64,000 bases of DNA from Akkermansiaceae bacterium (GTDB lineage: Bacteria > Verrucomicrobiota > Verrucomicrobiia > Verrucomicrobiales > Akkermansiaceae): positions 1,070,785 to 1,134,784 of the forward strand of contig JAHCBC010000002.1 in assembly GCA_019634595.1 (NCBI GenBank), in the 5' to 3' direction. Both the position numbers and the translations under genes were made by a program. Positions 26,265 through 34,626 of this stretch are shown here, in pieces. Position 1 is the stretch's first letter. Each line of letters starts with the position of its first letter. The notes under the pieces were generated by a model. That model made no database searches, had not been told where the DNA came from, and saw only the letters and a program-made list of their open reading frames with translations.

Positions 26265-26467
26265 GGGCGCAACTATGGCGTTCTCCGCCGGTTTGGCAAA
26301 GCATTGTTAAATCGGCTGTATTTTTGTGAATACCATGTGTGGGGAAAATCAGGCGCTGTTCCCGGTCCGGTTCCCGCCCGGGAACGAAATCCAGGGACCC
26401 CGGAGACGGCATCCGGGCGAAGCTGTTGCAAGAGTGGACCGGCGATGGGCAGTATTCCTGTCAACCC

Positions 26468-27472
26468 ATGAAAGAATCCTCCGCCCAGCCCTCGTTCCGC
26501 CGCCGGGACGTCATCAAGACCCTCGTCTTCAGCAGCGCTGCCCTCGGTGCGGGGTGGCCCTCCCGCTCCGCGGCTGCGGTGCCTGAGCTGAAGTTCGGAA
26601 AAGACGGCATCCATTTCCTCGCCGTCGGAGACTTCGGCACCGGCAACGCCGCGCAGAAACAGGTGGCGGAGCGGATGAACGACTTCGCCGGAAAACTGGG
26701 AAGCCCCCTGACGGCGGTCCTCGCGCTGGGCGACAATTTCTACAACCACCTGGAACCCGCCCGGTTCGGTCCGGGATTCGAGGAGATGTATTCCAAGGAA
26801 CATCTCGACGTCCCCTTTTACGCCTGCCTGGGGAACCACGACTACGGTCCGTCCTACGATTCCAAGCAGGGGAGGGCGAAGGCCGACATGCAGCTCGAGT
26901 ATGCGAAGGCAAACTCCGCCTCCCGCTGGAAGATGCCCGCGAAGTGGTATGCGACTGAGTTTCCCGCCGCCGGAAAGCCGCTCGTGAAGATCATCTACCT
27001 CGACTCGAACACGTTCGAGGGCGGGCTGACTCCCCAGGAAAAGGTCGATCAGAAACGCTGGCTGGAGGCGGAATTGAAAAAGGAAACCAAGGCGAAGTGG
27101 ACATGGGTCGTCAGCCACTACCCGGTTTTTTCCGATACGACGAAGCGGAAGGACAACCAGGGACTGATCAAGAATTGGGGCGGTTACTTCCAGGAAAACC
27201 CGATCTCCCTCTATCTCTCCGGGCACGACCACAACCTCCAGCACCTCCAGGTGGAGGGCTACCAACCCAGCTTCCTTGTTTCCGGAGGTGGAGGCGCCAG
27301 GCTTTATGAGATCACGGACACCGGCCGCGGATTCTCCCGCCAGATCCTGGGTTTCAACCACATCCACGTGAACGACGAGCGGATCCTGGTCCAGCTCATC
27401 GACGGCGACGGCAACCGGATGCACGCATTCGAGAAAAGCCACAAGGGTGAGATCAAGATCCTAGAGGCCTGA
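26468..27472 (+). CDS. Exported metallophosphatase (purple acid phosphatase-like)
   Basis: This 334-residue protein has a twin-arginine-type signal (RRRDVIKTLVFSSAALGAG). The calcineurin-like metal-site motifs are in order: AVGDFG (D55), ALGDNFYNH, LGNHDYG, SHYPVFS and GHDHNLQ. GDNFY and the overall length match tartrate-resistant/purple acid phosphatases rather than diesterases. It likely releases phosphate from organic esters outside the cytoplasm. The start at 26468 places the twin arginines correctly. Its TGA shares one base with the ATG of the next gene (TGATG), so the two are coupled. It is the first gene of a three-gene operon. Confidence 0.88.
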   Translation: MKESSAQPSFRRRDVIKTLVFSSAALGAGWPSRSAAAVPELKFGKDGIHFLAVGDFGTGNAAQKQVAERMNDFAGKLGSPLTAVLALGDNFYNHLEPARFGPGFEEMYSKEHLDVPFYACLGNHDYGPSYDSKQGRAKADMQLEYAKANSASRWKMPAKWYATEFPAAGKPLVKIIYLDSNTFEGGLTPQEKVDQKRWLEAELKKETKAKWTWVVSHYPVFSDTTKRKDNQGLIKNWGGYFQENPISLYLSGHDHNLQHLQVEGYQPSFLVSGGGGARLYEITDTGRGFSRQILGFNHIHVNDERILVQLIDGDGNRMHAFEKSHKGEIKILEA

Positions 27473-28644
27473 TGAAGACCGTTGCTTTGCTCGCCTGGTT
27501 GGGATTCGCGGTGGTTGCCGCCGCTTCGCCGTGGCCGGTCGATGAGCTGAAGAAAGTGCCTGTTTCCCACGCACTGCCGGACAAGGCGGTTGGTGAAGTG
27601 AAGGCGGTGTTCATCGATGGGCCGGACCATGATGGGAAGAAGACACGCTTTTTCGCCTACTACGGCATCCCGAAATCCCCGGACGGAGCCAAGGTGCCCG
27701 CGATGGTGCTGGTGCATGGTGGCGGCGGCTCGGCATTCTCCTCATGGGTGAAGCTGTGGGTGGACCGCGGCTATGCGGCGATCTCGATGGACACCTGTGG
27801 CTCGGTCAGCGGTGGGGGCTACCGGAACCATCCGCGCCACGAGATGGGTGGACCTCCCGGGTGGGGGGGCTTCGACCAGATCGACAAGCCGCTGAAGGAC
27901 CAGTGGACCTATCACGCGGTTTCGGACGTGATGCTGGCCCATTCATGGATCCGGGCGCAGGACGGGGTGGATGCGGAGAAGACGGGCATCACCGGCATCT
28001 CGTGGGGAGGTTACCTGACGTGCATCGCCGCGGGTGTGGATGACCGTTTCAAGTTCGCCGTGCCCGTGTACGGATGTGGATTCCTCACGGACAATTCCGC
28101 CTGGCTGGACGCGTTCGGAAAGATGGGGCCGGAGAACAAGGAGAAGTGGCGGGTGAACTGGGATCCCTCCGCGCATCTGCCGCAGGCGAAGATGCCCATG
28201 CTGTGGGTCACAGGGACGAATGACTTCGCCTTCCCCATGGACTCCCTCCAGCGGTCCTACCAACTGCCGCAGGGCGAACGTTTCCTCGCGATCCGGCCGC
28301 GCATGCCGCACGGCCACGGAGCGGCGGGGGAGGCTCCGGCGGAGATCCACGCGATGGCGGACGCGGTGCTGAAGGGTGGCCCGGCCATGGCGAAGGTCAC
28401 GCTCGGTGCGAGGGATGGCCGGAAGGTTTCCGCTGCATGGACCGGAGGCGGGAAGATGGTTTCCGCGGCGCTCAATTACACCACGGACGAAGGCCAGTGG
28501 CAGAAGCGCGTGTGGAAGGAAATCGCCGCGACGCCCGGTGACGGCCGCGTGGAGGCGGAATTGCCGGAAGGCACGAAGGTCTATTACTTCAACCTGCAGG
28601 ACGGGAAGGGCCTCGTCGCCAGCAGCGAACACGAAACCCTATGA
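27472..28644 (+). CDS. Secreted alpha/beta-hydrolase (acetylxylan esterase-like)
   Basis: This 390-residue protein has signal peptide MKTVALLAWLGFAVVAAA. The alpha/beta-hydrolase core shows the oxyanion region MVLVHGGGGSAFSSW, the nucleophile elbow GISWGG (Ser near residue 175), an acid-region Asp in VTGTNDFAFPMD and the catalytic His in PHGHG. It resembles acetylxylan esterase/dienelactone-hydrolase relatives abundant in Verrucomicrobiota. The C-terminal 70 residues form an extra beta domain. It is coupled to the phosphatase before it (1-bp overlap) and the beta-helix protein after it (4-bp overlap), so the three probably act on a common substrate. Confidence 0.82.
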   Translation: MKTVALLAWLGFAVVAAASPWPVDELKKVPVSHALPDKAVGEVKAVFIDGPDHDGKKTRFFAYYGIPKSPDGAKVPAMVLVHGGGGSAFSSWVKLWVDRGYAAISMDTCGSVSGGGYRNHPRHEMGGPPGWGGFDQIDKPLKDQWTYHAVSDVMLAHSWIRAQDGVDAEKTGITGISWGGYLTCIAAGVDDRFKFAVPVYGCGFLTDNSAWLDAFGKMGPENKEKWRVNWDPSAHLPQAKMPMLWVTGTNDFAFPMDSLQRSYQLPQGERFLAIRPRMPHGHGAAGEAPAEIHAMADAVLKGGPAMAKVTLGARDGRKVSAAWTGGGKMVSAALNYTTDEGQWQKRVWKEIAATPGDGRVEAELPEGTKVYYFNLQDGKGLVASSEHETL

Positions 28645-29639
28645 GAGCCATCCGCCTGTTTCTCCTTTCCGCCGCATCCGCTTTCGCGGCGGTGCATGAG
28701 GTGGCGGATTTCAAATCTCTGGAGAATGCCTGCGTGACCGCGGTGCCGGGGGATGAGATCGTCATCGCGAAGGGGACATACCGCATCACCGGCAACTCCA
28801 GGATCTGGATCACCGGACGTCCCGGGCCGGTGACGGTGCGCGGCGCGACGGGAAAGCCGGAGGATGTCATCATCGAGGGTGACGGGCAGGACGCCAAGTC
28901 GGTGCAGATGATCTTTGAACTCACCGATTCCCCGAAGTGGACGTTCCGGGACCTGACGGTGCGGAATTCCTACTACCATGGCTTCAAGCTCAACACTTCC
29001 TCCACCGACTGCGTCCTGCGGAACGTGGTGATGCGTGATCACGGCGAGTCCGGGGTCAAGGGCACCAGTGATCCGGACAAGGGCCACTACCCGGACCGCC
29101 TGCTGGTGGAGGACTGCGACATCGGCTTCACGAAAAAGACCGGCGGCACCCGCAGCGTGGTGGAGGGGATCGACGGGGTGGCCGTGAAGGACTGGGTCAT
29201 CCGCAACAACCGCTTCGTGAACGTGCAGAAAAACGGCGGGCCAGCCTATGGCGCGTTCACCAAGGGGAACTCGATGGACACCATCATCGAGGGCAACCGC
29301 TTCGAGAACTGCTTCATCGGTGCGTCGTTCGGCGGTGGCGGCACCGGCGCGGCCTACTTCCGGGATCACGACCGCTCGCTGGAACATCGCTGGGGGGTGA
29401 TCCGGAACAATGTCTTCATCAACTGCACGGACGCCGCCATCTACATCAACAAAGGGAACTCCTGCATCATCGGAGGCAACCGGATGACAGGCTGCGGGAT
29501 GAACATCCAGCTCCGCTTCCCCGAAACGACCGGTTGGGTGGAGAAAGGGAATGTCACGGACAACAAGAAGGAACCGTTGGTGCGGCTCAGGGACGGGGCG
29601 GTGCTGCTCAAGGGAGAGCCGGCGAAGGGGAAGCAATAG
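28641..29639 (+). CDS. Secreted right-handed beta-helix protein (pectate lyase/chondroitinase B-like)
   Basis: This 332-residue protein has a short signal peptide (MRAIRLFLLSAASAFAA) and then repeating short beta-strand coils, for example WTFRDLTVRNSYYHGFKLN, CVLRNVVMRDHGESGVKG and WVIRNNRFVNVQKNGG. The start VADFKSLENACVTAVPGDEI is common to polysaccharide lyase family 6-type and other parallel beta-helix proteins. Catalytic residues cannot be assigned. The ATG overlaps the esterase stop by 4 bp. As the last gene of the phosphatase-esterase-beta-helix operon it may be a polysaccharide lyase or binding protein. Confidence 0.78.
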   Translation: MRAIRLFLLSAASAFAAVHEVADFKSLENACVTAVPGDEIVIAKGTYRITGNSRIWITGRPGPVTVRGATGKPEDVIIEGDGQDAKSVQMIFELTDSPKWTFRDLTVRNSYYHGFKLNTSSTDCVLRNVVMRDHGESGVKGTSDPDKGHYPDRLLVEDCDIGFTKKTGGTRSVVEGIDGVAVKDWVIRNNRFVNVQKNGGPAYGAFTKGNSMDTIIEGNRFENCFIGASFGGGGTGAAYFRDHDRSLEHRWGVIRNNVFINCTDAAIYINKGNSCIIGGNRMTGCGMNIQLRFPETTGWVEKGNVTDNKKEPLVRLRDGAVLLKGEPAKGKQ

Positions 29640-29660
29640 GCCGGAGAGGTCCGTTCTTCC

Positions 29661-29686
29661 GTAGCGTGATGGCTGCGCCATCACGG
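29661..29686 (+). repeat. GTAG-headed REP hairpin, copy 1 (forward)
   Basis: GTAG is followed by an imperfect palindrome CGTGATGG-CTGCG-CCATCACGG. This is the layout of REP sequences mobilised by RAYT (TnpA-REP) proteins. Copy 2 lies 95 bp away in reverse orientation with compensating changes in the stem, so the two form a BIME-like pair. Confidence 0.7.
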
Positions 29687-29780
29687 CTGGGTGGATGGGT
29701 GAGGGCTTCCGATACCAATGACCCATCGGTGCCATCTTTTCACGGAACGGAGCAGTGGGGATCGTCGTGAATTTTCCCAA

Positions 29781-29806
29781 CCGTAACGGCGCAGCCGTTA
29801 CGCTAC
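29781..29806 (-). repeat. GTAG-headed REP hairpin, copy 2 (reverse)
   Basis: Read on the minus strand, GTAGCGTAACGGCTGCGCCG continues as TTACGG. It has the same head and loop as copy 1, but the stem bases differ in a way that keeps pairing (GATGG/CCATC replaced by AACGG/CCGTT). Covariation of this kind supports a conserved hairpin. It lies 22 bp from the EcsC gene end. Confidence 0.7.
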
Positions 29807-29827
29807 CCCTGTGGACAGACGTCCCGG

Positions 29828-30481
29828 CTATTCCAGTTCGAGGGTTCTGGTCGGCAGCGGCGGTGGCCCTTTGCCCTCTGGTGGAGGCTCGACGTCGATG
29901 TCATGCTCGAACAACTCCATCGCCGTCTTCGCGACCTTCACGGTGTCGTAGAAGGCATACGCGCCCACACCCAGAGCACCGACCACCGGCAGCCAGCGGG
30001 AGACGGCCTTGCCGAGCGATTTCTGGGTGATCTTCACGCCGATTTTCTTGGCGATCTTTTCCAGCACCTTCGGCGAAAGCTGGCGCACCAGATAGCGGTC
30101 ACCCACTCGGACCACCACATCCCGCACGGCCATGGCCGCACCGTGGCGGAACAGGCAATAGACCATCTGCTCCCGGGAAAGGGCGGCGGTTTTTCCATAA
30201 ACCCCTGCGATGTCCGCGACCATCTGGGTCTGGATCCTCCACATGGTGTGCAGCTCCGGCAGGATGGTCAGCCAGCCGATGGGGCCGGGCGGCAGGGCCA
30301 GTGCACCAGCGGCTGCCGCCGCTTTCGCGGCCGCGGAGTTCGCGATCGCCTGCGCGCTCTGATGGGGAGTGATGCTTTCCGACTGGCTGGTTTCGGGGAT
30401 CTTGCCGAGGAACTTCAGGATCGCGTTGGCGATCTTGTGGCCCGGCTGGTCGGGATCGGGGATGACGGGGAGGTGGTCCAT
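29828..30481 (-). CDS. EcsC family protein
   Basis: This 217-residue protein has an amphipathic, Ala-rich region (ANSAAAKAAAAAGALALPPG) typical of the start of the EcsC domain. The family segment PIGWLTILPELHTMWRIQTQMV follows, then VRVGDRYLVRQLSPKVLEKIAKKIG and a C-terminal helix WLPVVGALGVGAYAFYDTVKVAK. EcsC proteins are membrane-associated and poorly characterised. The start is 2 bp after the stop of the branching-enzyme gene, so translation is probably coupled. It ends in a Pro/Glu-rich tail. The REP pair lies downstream. Confidence 0.8.
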   Translation of the reverse strand: MDHLPVIPDPDQPGHKIANAILKFLGKIPETSQSESITPHQSAQAIANSAAAKAAAAAGALALPPGPIGWLTILPELHTMWRIQTQMVADIAGVYGKTAALSREQMVYCLFRHGAAMAVRDVVVRVGDRYLVRQLSPKVLEKIAKKIGVKITQKSLGKAVSRWLPVVGALGVGAYAFYDTVKVAKTAMELFEHDIDVEPPPEGKGPPPLPTRTLELE

Positions 30482-30483
30482 TT

Positions 30484-32472
30484 TCACATTTTCGCGAACA
30501 CCAGTCCGGTGCGCGATGGAATATAGACATGGAGCCGGCCATCCGCATCCACCGGATAGTCGAATGAGTGATCGACCCGGCCGTGGCCGCCGAAGACCCG
30601 TGCGTCGCTGTCCAGGACGAGTTTCCGCGTTTCCGTCCCGGGGACGGCGAAGGTGAAATCGAAGACGGATTGGCTGACGGAGAAGCTCAGGACGAAGACG
30701 AGGTTCGCCCGCTCGAAGCAGAGGATCTTCCGCTCCCGGTCCACATGGAGATGCTGTGCGGGGGCGGCGGCGAGCAGGTCCGTCTCTTTGGCCAGGGTGA
30801 TGAGCGCGCGGTCGAAGTCGGACAGCCAGTGGTATTTCAGCTCCGGGTTGTCCATCAGCGACCACTGTCTGCGGCAGTAGTGGTAGGACCAGCCGTTGCC
30901 CTCCCGCGGGAAGTCGATCCACTCCGGATGGCCGAACTCGTTGCCCATGAAATTCAGCCAGCCCTCACCTCCCACGGCCAGGGTGATCAGGCGGATGAGC
31001 TTGTGGATGGCGATGCCGCGCTCCACCACCGGGCTGCGGTCCTCCAGGCCCATGTGGTGGTACATGTCCTGGTCCATCAGGCGGAAGGCGAGGGTCTTGT
31101 CCCCCACCAGCGCCTGGTCGTGGCTTTCCGCGTAGGCGATGGTTTTTTCCCCGTACCGCCGGTTCGCAAGGATGCCGAAGATCTCATCCATGTCCCAGTC
31201 CTCGTCGCGGCTGTGTTTCAGCAGCTTGATCCAGTGGTCCGGGATGCCCATGGCGAGGCGGTGGGTGAAGCCGATGCCGCCGTCCTCCAGCGGCTTGCAG
31301 AGGCCGGGCATGCCGGACATGTCCTCCGCCACCACGATCGCGCCCGGTTTGATCTCCCGGATGAGCTGGTTGGCGAGCTGGAGGTAGAGGATGGCGTCGC
31401 CGTCCGCATCCGCACCGAAGTAGTCGTCGTAGGTGTTGAACGCCTTGTCGCCGCGGGAGTGGTAGAGCATCGAGGTCACGCCATCGAAGCGGAAGCCGTC
31501 GAAGCGGAACTCCTCCAGCCAGTAGCGGAGATTGGAGAGCAGGAACTGGCGGACCTCCGGCTTTCCGTAGTCGAAGCATTTCGAGTCCCACAGCGGGTGG
31601 TCGCCGCGTTCCCCCGCATGGAAATACTGGTTCCCGGAGCCGTCGAAGTCGCTCAGTCCCTCCGCGGTGTTTTTCACCGCATGGGAGTGGACGACGTCCA
31701 GCAGGACCGCCAGGCCCATGCCGTGGGCGGTGTCGATGAGGTATTTCAGGTCCTCCGGGGTGCCGAAGCGGGAGCAGGCGGCGAAGAAAGAGGAGACGTG
31801 GTAGCCGAAGGAGCCGTAGTAGGGATGCTCCTGCACCGCCATGATCTGCACGGCATTGTAGCCTGCCTTGACGATGCGCGGCAGGATGCCGTCCGCGAAC
31901 TCCCGGTAGGTGTGGACGCGCGCCTCCTCCCCGGCCATGCCGACGTGCGTTTCATAAATCAGGGGAGCACCAACCGTGGAGGGATCGAATCCGTTTTTCC
32001 ATTCGTAGGCCTGGGGCGGGTTCCAGATCTGGCCGCTGAAGTCATTGGTGGAGGGATCCTGGACCGCGCGGCGGATGCAGGCGGGGATCCGGTCGCGGCG
32101 GCTGCCGTCCGCACCGATGACGTGCAGCTTCACCCGCTGCCCGTGCTGGAGCGCGTCACCCGGCAGGCGGAGCTGCCAGACGCCGCCGCTGGACGGGGCG
32201 AGGGGGTGGCTTTCCCGGTTCCAGCCGTTGAAGTCGCCGGTGAGGAAGACGCCTTTCGCCGCCGGAGCCCACTCGCGGACCATCCACTGGTTGGACGCCG
32301 CATTGTGGAGGATGCCGGAAAATTTGTGGCCGGTGGCGTAGGCGGGCAGGGAGCCGGAGGTGCGCCGGATGTCCGCGAGGGTTGCCGCGAAGTGGTTCAT
32401 CCTGCCCTCGATGGCGGCTAGGTGGGGGGTCAGCCAAGGATCGTCACGAACGAGTTTGGGAGCTTCCGACAT
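30484..32472 (-). CDS. glgB: 1,4-alpha-glucan branching enzyme (GH13, eukaryotic type)
   Basis: This 662-residue protein has an N-terminal CBM48 (near 60-160; REWAPAAKGVFLTGDFNGW), a GH13 barrel and a C-terminal beta domain. Active-site segments are DVVHSHAVKN, GFRFDGVTSMLY (nucleophile Asp), VVAEDMSGMP (acid/base Glu) and AESHDQALVGDKT (third Asp, with His). DGVTSMLYHSRG and HDQALVGDKT are typical of subfamily GH13_8, the branching enzymes of eukaryotes and some bacteria, rather than of E. coli-type GlgB. It introduces alpha-1,6 branches into glycogen. ATG 32472 gives MSEAPKL. No other glycogen gene is nearby. Confidence 0.9.
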   Translation of the reverse strand: MSEAPKLVRDDPWLTPHLAAIEGRMNHFAATLADIRRTSGSLPAYATGHKFSGILHNAASNQWMVREWAPAAKGVFLTGDFNGWNRESHPLAPSSGGVWQLRLPGDALQHGQRVKLHVIGADGSRRDRIPACIRRAVQDPSTNDFSGQIWNPPQAYEWKNGFDPSTVGAPLIYETHVGMAGEEARVHTYREFADGILPRIVKAGYNAVQIMAVQEHPYYGSFGYHVSSFFAACSRFGTPEDLKYLIDTAHGMGLAVLLDVVHSHAVKNTAEGLSDFDGSGNQYFHAGERGDHPLWDSKCFDYGKPEVRQFLLSNLRYWLEEFRFDGFRFDGVTSMLYHSRGDKAFNTYDDYFGADADGDAILYLQLANQLIREIKPGAIVVAEDMSGMPGLCKPLEDGGIGFTHRLAMGIPDHWIKLLKHSRDEDWDMDEIFGILANRRYGEKTIAYAESHDQALVGDKTLAFRLMDQDMYHHMGLEDRSPVVERGIAIHKLIRLITLAVGGEGWLNFMGNEFGHPEWIDFPREGNGWSYHYCRRQWSLMDNPELKYHWLSDFDRALITLAKETDLLAAAPAQHLHVDRERKILCFERANLVFVLSFSVSQSVFDFTFAVPGTETRKLVLDSDARVFGGHGRVDHSFDYPVDADGRLHVYIPSRTGLVFAKM

Positions 32473-32599
32473 CGGTGGAGACCATGCCGTTTCCGGATGG
32501 GGGCGGAAAGGCAAATGTACGGGAAATGCGGATCAACCCGGCATGGGAAATGCCGCTTATTAGCTTGGAACGGCGGTGCGGAAGCCTAGGTTGGCGGGC

Positions 32600-34273
32600 A
32601 TGTCGGAATTCGGGTTGGATCTGTTCATCGTCGGCGTCTATTTCGCGGTCATCATCGGCATTGGCCTGTACGCGGCCAGGGGGCAGAAAACGATGGAGTC
32701 CTACGCGCTGGGCGACCGCTCCATGCCATGGTGGGCGGTGCTCGCCTCGATCCTCGCTTCGGAGATCTCCGCCGGCACGTTCCTCGGCACGCCCGGGGAG
32801 GGGTTCGCGAAGCGGAATTTCATCTACGCCCAGCTTGTCATCGGCACCATCCTCGCCCGGTTGCTGGTCGCCGCCATTTTCATCAAGCCGTTCTACAAAT
32901 ACAACGTCGTCAGCATCTATGAGTTCCTGGAGATCCGCTTCGGCCGCCTGACCCGGAGGCTGGCGTCCTTTGTGTTCCTGCTGACCCGCTCCCTGGCCAG
33001 CGGTTCGCGGATCTTCGTCGCGGCCATCCTGCTGGTGCTGGCGTGGGAGGTGGTCCATCCGGAATTCATGGCCATGCCGAAGGAGGAACGCTTCGTGCAG
33101 GAGATGTTCATCTACGCGGGGGCGGTGGTGCTCATCACCTTCCTGACCGCCATCTACACCACCCTCGGCGGGATCAAGGCCGTGGTCTGGACGGACCTCA
33201 TCCAGGTTTCCCTGATGTTCGGTGCGGCGTTCTACGTGTTCTTCTGGCTGCTCGGGAAAACCGGTGGCTGGGAAGGTTTCGCCTCATCGGTCGCCACGCC
33301 GGTGGCGATCGATACGGGTATCCGTGAGGATCACAAATCGATCGGCGAATCCATCTACTTCATCCTGTCCCAGGAATACACGATCTGGGCCGCATTGCTC
33401 GGTTCCATCTTCACCACCCTCGCCACCCACGGCACCGACCAGGACATGGTGCAGCGCATGCTTACCTCCAAGGACGCGAAAAAAGGCCAGCGGGCCGTCA
33501 TCGTCTCCGGTCTGGTGGACCTGCCGGTGGTGGTCGGTTTCCTCGCCATCGGCATCCTCATCTACCGCTTCTACGAGATGAACCCGACGCGCGCCCCCGA
33601 AGGGGATCCCGGGATCTTCGCCTGGTTCATGGTCCATGACCTCACGCCGGGCCTGCGGGGCCTCATTGCCGCCGGTCTCTTCGCCACCGCGATGGGTTCG
33701 CTCTCCACCGCACTCAACGCACTGGCGACCACCTACACGAAGGACTGGCACGTCGGCGTGTTCCGGCCGCATGCCACCTCGGAGGAACAGATGAAAGCCG
33801 CGAAGAAGGCCACGGTGGTGTTCTCCGTGCTCCTGGCGCTCATCGGCATCGGCACCGCCTTCGTGAAGCTGAAGAACCCGGAGCTGCGCATCATCCCGAT
33901 CGTCCTTGGTTCCTTCGGCTACACCTATGGTTCGTTGCTGGGGATTTTCCTTGTGGGCATGCTCACGAAGAAGCGGGGCACCTGCACCGGCAACCTCATC
34001 GCCATGCTCAGCGGCTTCCTGGTGGTCGGCTTGCTGACGAATCTGCCGAACGACATCTGGAAGATGATCACCGGCGGGGAGATGTACAAGAATCCTCCGT
34101 GGCTGCCGATGATCTCGTTCACGTGGCGGATCATGGCGGGCACTCTGGTGACCGTGGGAGTCGCGCTTTGCTTCCCCATTCCGCGCGGGTGGAGGAAGCG
34201 GAAACGGAAACCGGAGTTCACTGCGGGACCGACCACTGTTCTAGTGAATACGGTGGACGTCGTAGATCGTTGA
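32600..34273 (+). CDS. Sodium:solute symporter (SSS family)
   Basis: This 557-residue membrane protein has 13-14 predicted helices and hallmark SSS motifs. They are GIGLYAARGQKTMESYALGD with WWAVLASILASEISAGTFLG (helix 1 and the sodium/substrate loop), a YNVVSIYEFLEIRFG loop, TLGGIKAVVWTDLIQ, THGTDQDMVQRMLTSKD, and GLFATAMGSLSTALNALATT. It imports a sugar, vitamin or other small solute with sodium; the substrate cannot be read from sequence. ATG 32600 fits the N-terminal helix better than GTG 32576. It is divergent from the branching enzyme across 127 bp. Confidence 0.88.
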   Translation: MSEFGLDLFIVGVYFAVIIGIGLYAARGQKTMESYALGDRSMPWWAVLASILASEISAGTFLGTPGEGFAKRNFIYAQLVIGTILARLLVAAIFIKPFYKYNVVSIYEFLEIRFGRLTRRLASFVFLLTRSLASGSRIFVAAILLVLAWEVVHPEFMAMPKEERFVQEMFIYAGAVVLITFLTAIYTTLGGIKAVVWTDLIQVSLMFGAAFYVFFWLLGKTGGWEGFASSVATPVAIDTGIREDHKSIGESIYFILSQEYTIWAALLGSIFTTLATHGTDQDMVQRMLTSKDAKKGQRAVIVSGLVDLPVVVGFLAIGILIYRFYEMNPTRAPEGDPGIFAWFMVHDLTPGLRGLIAAGLFATAMGSLSTALNALATTYTKDWHVGVFRPHATSEEQMKAAKKATVVFSVLLALIGIGTAFVKLKNPELRIIPIVLGSFGYTYGSLLGIFLVGMLTKKRGTCTGNLIAMLSGFLVVGLLTNLPNDIWKMITGGEMYKNPPWLPMISFTWRIMAGTLVTVGVALCFPIPRGWRKRKRKPEFTAGPTTVLVNTVDVVDR

Positions 34274-34626
34274 AGAACCTTGGGATCCGCGCCGGTGGTT
34301 GCCTGACGGCCCGCCCGCTTGCTCATTGAATGGCGAATCCGTCACATGCAGGATTCTCTCTGTTAGAGATTTACGCGAAGGGATCGGAGTTTGAAGACCT
34401 TGATGCTTTGGTTTGCTTTAGTATCCGGGAGATCAAGTTTTAAAAAAATTTAGCCGTGGAACGCTTGTGGAATGCCGGACTCCAGCAGGTGTCCTGAATG
34501 GGTTTTCTAAAAAAATTTTCCCTGTGCCGGATGGGTCTGCATGATGGTGCCCCAGCAGCGCTCGAGGGGCTTCCGAAACGAAGCGTGCGCCGCAAAGAAA
34601 CTCAAAATTTTTCATACCAAAGCATC
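34274..34626. other. Candidate replication origin region upstream of dnaA
   Basis: 353 bp without a convincing gene. The identical 11-mer TAAAAAAATTT occurs twice (34441-34451 and 34508-34518), embedded in wider A/T-only blocks, with another AT block (CAAAATTTTTCAT) near 34607. These resemble the AT-rich unwinding element of bacterial origins. Between them, CTTGTGGAAT and CCGTGGAAC partly match the complement of the DnaA box TTATCCACA. The dnaA-dnaN neighbourhood is the commonest oriC location. No perfect DnaA box was found, so the call is tentative. Confidence 0.4.

Noticed and set aside
26370..26385. GTTCCC-GCCC-GGGAAC palindrome upstream of the phosphatase
   Set aside because: The arms are only 6 bp, common in GC-rich DNA, with no second copy seen near a related gene.
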